DNA of 64,000 bases, from the NCBI GenBank assembly GCA_037724045.1, contig JBBJOW010000011.1:1-64000 (forward strand), read 5' to 3'. Each line of letters starts with the position of its first letter. Position 1 is the stretch's first letter. This DNA is from DATLGB01 sp037724045 (lineage in GTDB: Bacteria > Actinomycetota > Thermoleophilia > Solirubrobacterales > Solirubrobacteraceae). A program made the translations under genes and the position numbers. The notes beneath the pieces are model-generated. The model saw only the letters and a program-made list of their open reading frames with translations. It had not been told where the DNA came from and ran no database searches. Shown here piece after piece: positions 18,973 through 29,139 of this stretch.

Positions 18973-20310
18973 GTGTCGCTTCAGGCGTGTGTGGACAAGA
19001 TGGAGCGCGAGGGACTGGCCGAGGAGGCGATCCTGGCGTTCCGCCACTACTACGAGCAGTTCGTGGCGGGGGAGACGGGGCTGATCGCGGAGGCCGACAT
19101 CGCGCCGCTGGAGTCGCTGCCCGAGTTCGGCGACCTCGGCCCGGGCGACGCGGCGCCGCTCGATGAGGCGGTCGTGATCAAGCTCAACGGCGGGCTGGGG
19201 ACGTCGATGGGGATGACCGGGCCGAAGTCGCTGCTGCCGGTCAAGGACGGTCTCTCCTTCCTCGACGTCATCGCGCGGCAGGTGCTCGCGCTGCGCGAGC
19301 GTCGCGGGGCCCGGCTGCCGCTCGTGCTGATGAACTCGTTCGCGACCCGCAAGCCCTCACTCGCCGCGCTCGGCGACGACGTCGAGGTCGACGTGCCCGT
19401 CGACTTCGTCCAGAACAAGATCCCGAAGGTGCTCGCCGACGGCCTCGAGCCCGCCGAGTGGCCGGCCAACCCCGAGCTCGAATGGTGCCCGCCCGGCCAC
19501 GGCGACCTCTACACGGCGCTGCAGACCTCGGGCATGCTCGAGCGGCTGCTCGACGAGGGCTACCGCTACGCCTTCGTCTCCAACGTGGACAACCTCGGCG
19601 CCGTGCTCGAGCCGCGCATCCTCGCTTGGTTCGCCGCGTCTGGAGCGCCGTTCGCCAGTGAGGCGATCGACCGCACGGAGGCCGACGAGAAGGGCGGCCA
19701 TCTCGCGCGGATGGGCGACGGGCTGGTTTTGCGCGAGTCCGCGCAGGTCGCCGACGCCGATCAGGACGCCTTCCAGGACACCGCGCGGCACCGGTTCTTC
19801 AACGCCAACAACCTGTGGGTCGACCTGCGCGTGCTCGCGGACGTGCTGCGCGAATCCGGACCGGTGCTGGGGCTGCCGCTGATCGTCAACCGCAAGACCG
19901 TCGACCCGGGGGACTCCTCCTCGCCGGCGGTCGTCCAGCTCGAGTCGGCGATGGGCGCGGCGATCGGCGTCTTCGAAGGCGCGACTGCCCTGCGCGTGCC
20001 GCGCGAGCGCTTCCTGCCCGTCAAGACCACGTCGGACCTGCTGGTGCTGCGCTCGGACGCCTACGTGCTGACCGGCGACCACCGGGTCGAGCTCGCCGCC
20101 GGCCGCGAGGCCGCACCGCTCGTCTCGCTGAGCGACGACTTCAAGCTCCTGCGCGACTTCGACGCGCGCTTCCCGCAGGGCCCGCCGTCGTTGCTGGAGG
20201 CCGACCGCCTGACCGTCGACGGGGACGTCACCTTCGGCGCCGGCGTCACGGTCCGCGGAAGCGCGCGGGTCGACGGTCCGGCGACGGTCCAGGACGGCGA
20301 GGTCCTCTAG
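18973..20310 (+). CDS. UTP-glucose-1-phosphate uridylyltransferase, eukaryotic-like UDPGP family
   Basis: Makes UDP-glucose from UTP and glucose 1-phosphate; 445 residues. It belongs to the UDPGP family of plant and animal UGPases rather than the GalU family: KLNGGLGTSMGMTGPKSLLPV is the nucleotide loop, followed by VDFVQNKIPKV, PPGHGDLY and FVSNVDNLGA. The C-terminus has short beta-helix-like repeats. UDP-glucose from this enzyme would feed the ugd at 8128. GTG 18973 is the first in-frame start after the divergent gene and fits the nearby -10. The stop overlaps the end of the convergent ctaG-like gene by 4 bases. Confidence 0.93.
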   Translation: MSLQACVDKMEREGLAEEAILAFRHYYEQFVAGETGLIAEADIAPLESLPEFGDLGPGDAAPLDEAVVIKLNGGLGTSMGMTGPKSLLPVKDGLSFLDVIARQVLALRERRGARLPLVLMNSFATRKPSLAALGDDVEVDVPVDFVQNKIPKVLADGLEPAEWPANPELEWCPPGHGDLYTALQTSGMLERLLDEGYRYAFVSNVDNLGAVLEPRILAWFAASGAPFASEAIDRTEADEKGGHLARMGDGLVLRESAQVADADQDAFQDTARHRFFNANNLWVDLRVLADVLRESGPVLGLPLIVNRKTVDPGDSSSPAVVQLESAMGAAIGVFEGATALRVPRERFLPVKTTSDLLVLRSDAYVLTGDHRVELAAGREAAPLVSLSDDFKLLRDFDARFPQGPPSLLEADRLTVDGDVTFGAGVTVRGSARVDGPATVQDGEVL

Positions 20311-21119
20311 GCGGCGCGCTCCTCGAGGCGCTCGGCGCGCCGGTCGGCGTCCTCGGACTCGCGCAGCATGCGGGCGAAGAGGTACGCGAGGCCGACGCCC
20401 ATGACCAGCGACTGCTCGAGGCCCATGATCAGGCCGGCGACGTGCTGGTCGGTGACGGGGCTCATGCCCCAGCGCTCACCGGCGATGGCGTACGGGTCGT
20501 AGAGCAGCTTGGGATAGAAGGCGAGGAAGACGCCGAGGGCCCCGACCAGCAGCTTGGTGGAGGCCATGTAGGCGATCGGCGCCATGCCCCCGAGCCGCAG
20601 CCGCGAGCGGATCGGTGAGATCAGGTGCCACCAATAGAGGAAGCCTGACGCGGCGAAGGTGAGGTGCTCGGTGACGTGGACGAGCGCGTTGTCGAGGGCG
20701 GCGTTGTAGAGCGGCGGGATGTGCCAGAACCACATCGTGCCGACATAGGCGACCACGCCGACCGCGGGGTGCGCGAGCCAGCCGGCTCGCTTCTCGAGGG
20801 CATGGACCTGGCGGGTGACCGGTCGCAGCAGGACCTTCGTGAGCGCGAGGATGAGCGCGATCGGCACGAGGTCGGCGAGCAGCAGGTGCTGGACCATGTG
20901 CCCGGACGCGAGCTGCTCCCCGATGCGATCCAGCGGCGACATGAGCGCGATGATCACGAGCGCCAGGCCGGCGAGCCATAGCGCAAGGCGCCCGCCCCCG
21001 GCGCCACGCGCGCCGTGCGTCGCGCGGACCCGGCGCCAGCGGACGGCGTAGAGGCCGAGGTACACGGCGACGCTGAGCAGGACCGCCGGAGCGATCGTCC
21101 AAGAGGTGTCGACGGGCAC
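20307..21119 (-). CDS. CtaG-type cytochrome c oxidase assembly membrane protein
   Basis: Integral membrane protein with about seven hydrophobic segments (270 residues from GTG 21119), matching the caa3-type CtaG family involved in copper delivery to and assembly of cytochrome c oxidase. Family features include the SGHMVQHLLLADLVP segment with paired His, WFWHIPPLYNAAL, HVTEHLTFAASGFLYWW and TDQHVAGLIMGLEQS. GTG 21119 places the first membrane helix about 10 residues in; another GTG at 21179 would add 20 residues but covers an inverted repeat upstream. No oxidase gene is in the window. Confidence 0.85.
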   Translation of the reverse strand: MPVDTSWTIAPAVLLSVAVYLGLYAVRWRRVRATHGARGAGGGRLALWLAGLALVIIALMSPLDRIGEQLASGHMVQHLLLADLVPIALILALTKVLLRPVTRQVHALEKRAGWLAHPAVGVVAYVGTMWFWHIPPLYNAALDNALVHVTEHLTFAASGFLYWWHLISPIRSRLRLGGMAPIAYMASTKLLVGALGVFLAFYPKLLYDPYAIAGERWGMSPVTDQHVAGLIMGLEQSLVMGVGLAYLFARMLRESEDADRRAERLEERAA

Positions 21120-21139
21120 GCTGCGATTCGTCACGGACT

Positions 21140-21178
21140 TGTCACTGAGTCTGAACGATTGCGTATGGATCGGTGACA
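21140..21178. promoter_or_regulatory. Inverted repeat between ctaG-like gene and comF
   Basis: TGTCACTGA (21140-21148) and TCGGTGACA (21170-21178) form a 9-bp inverted repeat with one mismatch and a 21-base spacer, in the divergent intergenic region. A TATGGAT hexamer lies between the arms. It could be an operator; the regulator is unknown. Confidence 0.35.
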
Positions 21179-21202
21179 CGCGGCGCGCCAGGCTCCGATG
21201 TC

Positions 21203-21880
21203 ATGTGGAACGAGCTGCTCGCAGTGATCGCGCCGCCGGTGTGCGCCGGGTGCCGCGGGCCGGCGGGCGCTGCCGGCGCGCTGCTGTGTCCCGCCTGCGT
21301 ACGCGCGCTGCCGTGGCTTGGCGAGCGGGTGTGCCGACGGTGCGGGCAGCCCTTCCATGGCGGTCGCGCGTGCCCGGCCGCTGGGGCCGCGTTCGCAACC
21401 GCGTGGGCGCCTGTGGCCTACGAGCGGTCCGCGCTTGCGCTCGTGCGCGAGCTGAAGTTCCGTGGCGCCCTGGCGGCGGCAGGCCTGATGGCCGCGCAGA
21501 TGACGGCCAACGCCCCGCCGTGGGCGACCGCGGACGTCGTGGCGATCGTGCCGACGCCCGCGGCGGCGGCCCGCGCGCGCCGCCGCGGCTTCGATCCCGC
21601 GGGCCTGCTCGCGGACGAGGTCGCCCGCCGTCTGGACCTGCCAGTCGCCGGCTGCCTCGCGCGGTCCGGGAGGGCGTCGAGACAGCTCGGCGCCCGGCGG
21701 GCCGAGCGCCGCGCGCCCGGCCGCATCGGCGTGCATACCCGCGCAGCCCCGCCCGCCGCGGCGGTGCTACTGGTCGACGACGTCCATACGACAGGGGCGA
21801 CGCTCGCGGCGTGCGCTCGCACGCTGCGCGACGCGGGCGCGACCACGGTCCGGGCGATGACCTACGCCCGCGCGCTGTGA
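21203..21880 (+). CDS. comF: ComF-family phosphoribosyltransferase-like protein
   Basis: A 225-residue ComF/GntX-family protein, associated with DNA uptake in competent bacteria. An N-terminal double zinc-ribbon-like region has four CxxC-type pairs (CAGC, CPAC, CRRC and a later single Cys). The C-terminal PRTase domain carries the PRPP loop VLLVDDVHTTGATLAA. ATG 21203 gives the usual MWNELLAVIAPPVCAGC-like start; GTG 21173 is an alternative that would run through the inverted repeat. No other competence genes are nearby. Confidence 0.9.
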   Translation: MWNELLAVIAPPVCAGCRGPAGAAGALLCPACVRALPWLGERVCRRCGQPFHGGRACPAAGAAFATAWAPVAYERSALALVRELKFRGALAAAGLMAAQMTANAPPWATADVVAIVPTPAAAARARRRGFDPAGLLADEVARRLDLPVAGCLARSGRASRQLGARRAERRAPGRIGVHTRAAPPAAAVLLVDDVHTTGATLAACARTLRDAGATTVRAMTYARAL

Positions 21881-21978
21881 CCGCGACGGATCGTGTGCGA
21901 GATTCGTCCAGCCGCTTGCGCTGTGGCGCAGTTGTGAAAGACTGTTGAGGGACCAGGTTCCCTAGTTGGGAGGTCCCG

Positions 21979-22323
21979 TTGCAGATCGAGGTCAAGGGCC
22001 GGCACGTCGCCGTCACCGACACGCTCCGTCAGCAGGTCGAGCGGCGATTCGCCAAGGTCGCACGACAGGTCAGCGCCAGTGCGACGCTCGAGGTGGAGTT
22101 GACCCGGGAGCGCAACCCGGCCAACCCGGTGTGCGAGGTCGCCGAGGCCACCGTGCGCATGAAGGGCGCCACGCTGCGGGCGCGGGAGGCGTCGCGGACG
22201 ATGCCCCACGCCATCAACCTCGTCGCCGACGACATCGCCCGCCAGGTCAAGCGCGTGCGCGACAAGCGCCGCGGCCCGCGGGCGGGCGAGGGCTTCGAGG
22301 CTCCCGCCGCCGGCACCATGTAG
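21979..22323 (+). CDS. hpf: Ribosome hibernation promoting factor, short form (HPF/RaiA/YfiA)
   Basis: Binds the 30S decoding centre to stabilise inactive ribosomes in slow growth; 114 residues. The S30AE fold is recognisable from IEVKGRHVAVTDTLRQQVERRF through EVELTRERN and the Lys/Arg-rich last helix. The start is TTG 21979, preceded by a good GGGAGG ribosome site (21968-21973, 5-base spacer). The protein lacks the C-terminal dimerisation domain found in the long HPF of many actinobacteria. It lies directly before secA, as in many Gram-positive genomes, but a structured element separates them. Confidence 0.92.
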   Translation: MQIEVKGRHVAVTDTLRQQVERRFAKVARQVSASATLEVELTRERNPANPVCEVAEATVRMKGATLRAREASRTMPHAINLVADDIARQVKRVRDKRRGPRAGEGFEAPAAGTM

Positions 22324-22339
22324 GCGCCCGCGGGCCTCC

Positions 22340-22505
22340 AGATGGTTGATTCCACGACCCCGCGGCCCCAGGCACGCCGCTGACGCTTCGCCGGCTCACG
22401 CCCGTCCGGTTCGCCCGTACCACCGGTACGGGCTTCGCCGGCCGGTCGCGCCCGGCTCGGTCATCAGCGCGCCTGGGACTACGGGTCTCGTGGAATCAAC
22501 CATCT
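22340..22505. repeat. Long imperfect inverted repeat between hpf and secA
   Basis: Outer arms of 18 bp are perfect (22340-22357 with 22488-22505). Inside are further matching segments in register: CCCG with CGGG, CCCAGGC (22367-22373) with GCCTGGG (22471-22477), CGCTGA (22378-22383) with TCAGCG (22464-22469), and an apical 8-bp hairpin CCCGTACC-N3-GGTACGGG (22414-22432). The 166-base element fills the gap between hpf and secA and ends 13 bases before the secA start. It may be a structured RNA, an hpf terminator or a REP/MITE-like element. Confidence 0.85.
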
Positions 22506-22510
22506 AGTCT
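22505..22510 (+). promoter_or_regulatory. -10-like TAGTCT before secA
   Basis: TAGTCT ends eight bases before ATG 22519 and overlaps the last base of the inverted repeat. A GAGAGG (22510-22515) also precedes the ATG, so a leadered transcript is equally possible. Confidence 0.35.
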
Positions 22511-22518
22511 GAGAGGCC

Positions 22519-25326
<2,808 letters not shown>

Positions 25327-25347
25327 CGCCGCACACGATTCGCTGCG

Positions 25348-25367
25348 CGAGTATGCTTCGAGTATGC
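25348..25367 (+). promoter_or_regulatory. Leaderless promoter and direct repeat of the first toxin-antitoxin pair
   Basis: Two copies of CGAGTATGC (25348-25356 and 25359-25367) separated by TT; the second includes the antitoxin ATG. A -10 hexamer TATGCT (25352-25357) ends six bases before ATG 25364. The repeats are placed for autoregulatory binding by the antitoxin. Confidence 0.55.
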
Positions 25368-25588
25368 GGACGCGGGTGACGGTCACGGTGGACGAAGAAG
25401 CGGTTCGCGCCGCCGAGGCGGCGGTTGAGGCGGGGCGCGCTCCTTCGGTGAGCGCATGGGTGGCGGCGGCGATGAGCGACCGCGCTCAGCGCGAAGGTCT
25501 TGCGGGGGTGCTCGCCGACATACGTTCTGAGCTCGGCCCTGCCACCGACGAGGAGACCGCGTGGGCGCGCAGCGTCCTCGGCCTGTAG
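25364..25588 (+). CDS. Putative antitoxin (VapB-like) of a PIN toxin pair
   Basis: A 74-residue protein. The N-terminus (RTRVTVTVDEEAVRAAEAAV, then SVSAWVAAAM) looks like a ribbon-helix-helix DNA-binding strand and two helices; the Glu/Asp-rich C-terminus would wrap the toxin. It overlaps the downstream PIN-domain gene by 28 bases, the standard VapBC arrangement. ATG 25364 fits a leaderless promoter. The family subtype cannot be given; the pairing is the main evidence. Confidence 0.75.
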   Translation: MRTRVTVTVDEEAVRAAEAAVEAGRAPSVSAWVAAAMSDRAQREGLAGVLADIRSELGPATDEETAWARSVLGL

Positions 25589-25941
25589 TCCTCGACGCTG
25601 GGGGCCTGATCGCCGTCGAGCGCGCTGATCGGCGCGTGATCCGGCTGCTGGAGCTGACACACCAGGTTCACGTTCCGGCCGGTGCACTGGCCCAGGCGTG
25701 GCGAAACCCTGCGCGGCAGGCTCGTCTCGCACGCGTCATGGCCTCCGACGACGTGATCGTCCATCCGCTCGATGCCGTGACCGCGCGAGCGGCCGGCCAG
25801 CTCTGCGCCGCGACCGCGACCTCCGATGTCGTCGACGCCTCGGTGGTGCTCCTGGCGCGTTCGGTCGACGGGGTCACGGTCACCAGCGATCCGGGTGACC
25901 TGCGGCGGCTCGATCCGCGCATCGAGCTCATCGACTGCTGA
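25561..25941 (+). CDS. PIN-domain ribonuclease toxin (VapC-like)
   Basis: A 126-residue PIN-domain protein, probably a Mg-dependent RNase neutralised by the preceding antitoxin. The first acidic residue is in VVLDAGGLIAVE, and later acidic positions lie in SDVVDASVVLLA and TSDPGDLRRL, giving the usual Asp cluster. The GTG start lies inside the antitoxin gene. Weak conservation in the N-terminal motif (VLDAGGL rather than VLDTSAL) is seen in some chromosomal VapC proteins. It converges on a response regulator gene, with a hairpin between. Confidence 0.82.
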   Translation: MGAQRPRPVVLDAGGLIAVERADRRVIRLLELTHQVHVPAGALAQAWRNPARQARLARVMASDDVIVHPLDAVTARAAGQLCAATATSDVVDASVVLLARSVDGVTVTSDPGDLRRLDPRIELIDC

Positions 25942-26073
25942 CGCTCCGAGCATCTGCGTCCATGGAGTGCGGGGGCTTCGCCGCGCACTCACTCTCGGCG
26001 CCTGAGCAGGACGCGCTGTCGACGACGGCCGCGCGACCGCCGATCCCTTCCTCCCCAGCGCCCCCCTGCCCTC

Positions 26074-26103
26074 GAGCTGCTCCGCACCCGCGCGGGGCAG
26101 CTC
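26074..26103. terminator. Bidirectional hairpin between PIN toxin and response regulator
   Basis: GAGCTGCTCC (26074-26083) pairs with GGGGCAGCTC (26094-26103), a 10-bp stem with one G-T wobble and a 10-base loop. It ends 14 bases before the stop of the convergent response regulator. The rest of 25942-26117 shows no gene. Confidence 0.55.
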
Positions 26104-26117
26104 GCGGCCGGAGGGCG

Positions 26118-26816
26118 CTACGCCCCGTCGTCCGCCGCCGTGAGCTCGGGGGTTACGAGTCCCGTCTCGTAGGCCAGCACGACGGCCTGGACGCGATCGC
26201 GCAGGCCGAGCTTGGAGAGGACCCGACCGACGTGCGTCTTGACGGTGTTCTCGCCGAGGATCAGCTCGCCCGCGATCTCGCCGTTGGACAGTCCGCGGGC
26301 CATGAGCCGTAGGACGTCGAGCTCGCGCTCGGTGAGCTCGGAGAGTCGGGCGGGCACGCCGTCGGCGGGCGGGCGGGCGCTGCGGGCGAACGAGGCGATC
26401 AGCCGGCGGGTGATCGACGGGGCGATCAGCGCCTCGCCGGCGGCGGCGACCCGGATCGCGTCGAGCAGGCGCTCGGCGGGCGTGTCCTTGAGCAGGAAGC
26501 CGCTGGCCCCGATGCGCAGTGCTTCATAGACGTGCTCGTTTGCGTCGAAGGTCGTGAGCATCACGACGGCGGTCGCCAGCTCCGGATCGCCGAGGATGCG
26601 CGCCGCCGCCTCGAGGCCGTCGAGGTCGGGCATCCGGATGTCCATGAGCACGACGTCGGGGCGCCGGCGGCGGACGACGTCGATGGCCGCGCGCCCGTCG
26701 CCCGCCTCGCCGACGACGGTGAGGTCGGGCTCGGCCTCGACGATGACGCGGAAGCCGGTGCGCAGCAGGCGCTGGTCATCGGCGATCACGACCGTGATCG
26801 GCGTGGTGTCGTCCAT
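26118..26816 (-). CDS. NarL/FixJ-family response regulator
   Basis: A 232-residue DNA-binding response regulator. The receiver domain (residues 8-125) has the acidic pair in VIADDQ, the phosphoacceptor Asp59 in VVLMDIRMPDLDGLE, and the switch Thr and Lys (VMLTTFDA, LLKDTPAERL). The LuxR-type helix-turn-helix (about residues 155-215) includes LTERELDVLRLMARGLSNGEIA and ENTVKTHVGRVLSKL. It is transcribed divergently from two sensor kinase genes, its presumed partners. Two matched dyads between them are likely its binding sites. ATG 26816 lies six bases after a GATACT hexamer. Confidence 0.96.
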   Translation of the reverse strand: MDDTTPITVVIADDQRLLRTGFRVIVEAEPDLTVVGEAGDGRAAIDVVRRRRPDVVLMDIRMPDLDGLEAAARILGDPELATAVVMLTTFDANEHVYEALRIGASGFLLKDTPAERLLDAIRVAAAGEALIAPSITRRLIASFARSARPPADGVPARLSELTERELDVLRLMARGLSNGEIAGELILGENTVKTHVGRVLSKLGLRDRVQAVVLAYETGLVTPELTAADDGA

Positions 26817-26822
26817 CTACGC

Positions 26823-26902
26823 AGTATCACCGCCAGGGGTGACCAGCGCTGAGGCCCATCACCCGCGAAGGTGATGTGCGCCCGCCGCTGATCGCAGATA
26901 CT
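26823..26902. promoter_or_regulatory. Divergent promoter region with two TCACC-N6-GGTGA dyads
   Basis: Two palindromes with identical half-sites, at 26827-26842 and 26859-26874, have centres 32 bp apart, about three helical turns. The second extends to CATCACC/GGTGATG. On the minus strand GATACT (26828-26823) is six bases before ATG 26816; on the plus strand GATACT (26897-26902) is six bases before ATG 26909. The first dyad overlaps the minus-strand -10. Confidence 0.75.
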
Positions 26903-26908
26903 CGCGTC

Positions 26909-28009
26909 ATGACCCTCCGCCGCGGACCCTTCACGACCACCGACGTGGCCGTCGCGCTGCTCTTCCTCGTCCTCGGCGTCGTCCTGATGATCCCTAGCGA
27001 CGACCAGCCGTCGTCGGCACTGGCCCTGATCGCGTTCCTCGCAGTGACCGCTCCGGTGCTTTGGCGGCGCCAGGCCCCGTTGCCGGCGGTGGCCGTCACC
27101 GTCGGCGCGCTGCTGGTGCACGTTGCGGCCTTCGGAGACATGATCCGCTGCGGCGTCGTCTTCCCGCTCGCGTTCGTCCTCGCCTATGCGAGCGGCTTTC
27201 GGCTGAGCCTGCCGTCCGCGCTGGCCGGGCTCGCCATGACGATCGTGGCCGTGGTCGTCGTGGGCTTCACCGACACTCAGCTCGCCGACACCGACTTCAT
27301 CCCGTTCACGGTGATGACCGCGGTGGCATGGGGCATCGGTCGCTTCGCGCGCTCGCGCAGCCGGATGGTCGACGAGCTCGAGGTCCGCACAACCGAGCTT
27401 CGCACCGCGCGCGACGAGCGCGCGCGCATCGAGGTCGCCACCGACCGTGAGCGGCTCTCGGGTGAGCTCGATGCGCTGCTGCACCGCCGGCTGGGCGAGC
27501 TCGCACGTATGGCGGACGCGGGCGCGGCCGGCACCGCCCCCGACGCGACCGCCACACTGGTGGACATCGAGCAGGAGAGCCGGCGCACGCTCGAGGAGAT
27601 GCGCGCGGTCGTCGGCACGCTGCGCTCCGACGACGGCCATGCGCCGGTCTCGCCGCAGCCCACACTCACGCATCTCGAGGCACTCCTGGTGCGCGCCAAG
27701 GGCGCTGACGCCCGGCTCGGCGTGGCCGGCAGTCCGCGCGCCCTCCCGCCGGGAGTCGAGCTGTCGGCCTACCGGATCGTCGAGCATCTGCTCGACATGC
27801 TCGAGAACGCTCCCGGCGTCACCGTCGAGGTGACCTTCGGCGACGACGCGCTGGAACTCGCTGTCAGTGGTCCGGCCAGGCGGCGGGCCAGCGCGGCGCT
27901 CGACCGGGCGCGGGAGCGGGTCGAGCTGCACCGCGGCACCTTGCGCGCCACCACTCGGGGCGGCCGGTCGGAGGCGATCGCCAAGCTGCCGGTGATGGCC
28001 GCGCCGTGA
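26909..28009 (+). CDS. Degenerate NarL-class sensor kinase lacking the phosphoacceptor histidine
   Basis: A 366-residue membrane protein with four or five hydrophobic segments in residues 10-140, then a dimerisation helix and an ATPase-like C-terminus. In the helix where active kinases have ELHDxxxH, this one reads GELDALLHRR: Asp188 replaces the phosphoacceptor His, while His192 remains. The usual N-box (NAxxHA/NAxRYA) and glycine loop are also not recognisable; the region reads EHLLDMLENAPG. I infer a pseudokinase, perhaps a heterodimer partner of the intact kinase it overlaps (GTGA at 28006). GTG 26876 is an alternative start. Confidence 0.8.
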   Translation: MTLRRGPFTTTDVAVALLFLVLGVVLMIPSDDQPSSALALIAFLAVTAPVLWRRQAPLPAVAVTVGALLVHVAAFGDMIRCGVVFPLAFVLAYASGFRLSLPSALAGLAMTIVAVVVVGFTDTQLADTDFIPFTVMTAVAWGIGRFARSRSRMVDELEVRTTELRTARDERARIEVATDRERLSGELDALLHRRLGELARMADAGAAGTAPDATATLVDIEQESRRTLEEMRAVVGTLRSDDGHAPVSPQPTLTHLEALLVRAKGADARLGVAGSPRALPPGVELSAYRIVEHLLDMLENAPGVTVEVTFGDDALELAVSGPARRRASAALDRARERVELHRGTLRATTRGGRSEAIAKLPVMAAP

Positions 28010-29139
28010 TCGCAAGCGGACGCCGAATCGACGTTCTCGTCGGTGGCGCGGGCGGTCTCACCGGGATCGTCGTCGGAGCGGTCGAAGGCCTCGATCCCGC
28101 GGCGACCGTGGCGGCGGCCGCGCTCGGTGGCGCCCTCGGGCTGGTACGCACGCGTCCCACGGCCGCCTGGCTGACCGCGGCAGCGACGTTCGTCGCCGTG
28201 TCGGCCGCGGCCGACATGAGCGAGGCGCCCTTCTCGACGTACGCGCTGTTCGCCCTCCACGCCCTCGGCGCCGGCCGCTACCTCGGCGGCCGGTCATCCG
28301 CGCTGGTCGCGCTCGCGGGCCTACTGGTCGCCTCGCTCGGCGGCGCCGCGGTTGACGAGGGGGCAGCGGTTCCCGCCGTCTTCGTCCCGATCTCCGCCTG
28401 GCTCGCAGGCCGCGCGGTTCGCGAGCACGCAGTGCTCGGTGCGCGGCTCTCCGAGCGGGCGCAGGAGCTCGAGACCGAACGCGAAGCCCATGCCCAGCTG
28501 TCCGTGCGCTACGAGCGCGCCCGCATCGCCTCCGAGCTGCACGACATCGTTGCGCACGCCATCAGCGTCATGGTCGTGCAGGCCAGCGCCGGCCAGCGCC
28601 TCGTCGCCGCTGACCCCGAACTGGCGCAGGAGGCGTTTGGCGCGATCGGCGACGCCGCCCGCCAGGCCGAGCAGGACATGGGCCGGCTGGTTGATTTGCT
28701 CGCCGACCGCAACGAGATCGGCCCGGCGCCCGACCTCGGCCTCGTGGAGGAGCTCGTCAGCCGCGCCTCGGGCAGCGGCCTCGACGTCACCCTGCGGCTG
28801 GAGGGCGAGCGGTCCGGACTGCCCGCCGAGGTGGTGCAGACCGCCTACCGCACAGTTCAGGAGAGCCTCACGAACGCCATGCGCTACGCCGCGGGTGCCT
28901 CCGTCGGCGTGGTCGTGCGCGGCGAGCCCCGTGCGCTGGTCATCGAGGTCGTCAACGCGCCTGCCGACACGGCGCCGGAGCTTGCCGGCCAGGGCTCGGG
29001 AAGCGGCCTGCGAGGCCTGCGCGACCGCATCGGCACCCTCGGCGGCAGCCTGGTCGCCGTCCCCACCTTCGACGGCGGCTGGCGAGTCCGCGCGCACATT
29101 CCCAAGACAACCACGGCAGGAGAGCACAGCCATGCGTAG
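28006..29139 (+). CDS. NarL-class sensor histidine kinase
   Basis: An intact sensor kinase of 377 residues. N-terminal membrane segments occupy about residues 10-135. The HisKA_3 motif is RIASELHDIVAHAISVMVVQ with phosphoacceptor His179, and the ATPase domain has QESLTNAMRYA (N-box) and a GSGLRGLRDRIGTLGGSL glycine loop. It should phosphorylate the divergent response regulator at 26118. GTG 28006 overlaps the pseudokinase stop. The last eight bases overlap the start of the giant secreted protein, so kinase and surface protein share one transcript. Confidence 0.95.
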   Translation: MIASGRRIDVLVGGAGGLTGIVVGAVEGLDPAATVAAAALGGALGLVRTRPTAAWLTAAATFVAVSAAADMSEAPFSTYALFALHALGAGRYLGGRSSALVALAGLLVASLGGAAVDEGAAVPAVFVPISAWLAGRAVREHAVLGARLSERAQELETEREAHAQLSVRYERARIASELHDIVAHAISVMVVQASAGQRLVAADPELAQEAFGAIGDAARQAEQDMGRLVDLLADRNEIGPAPDLGLVEELVSRASGSGLDVTLRLEGERSGLPAEVVQTAYRTVQESLTNAMRYAAGASVGVVVRGEPRALVIEVVNAPADTAPELAGQGSGSGLRGLRDRIGTLGGSLVAVPTFDGGWRVRAHIPKTTTAGEHSHA

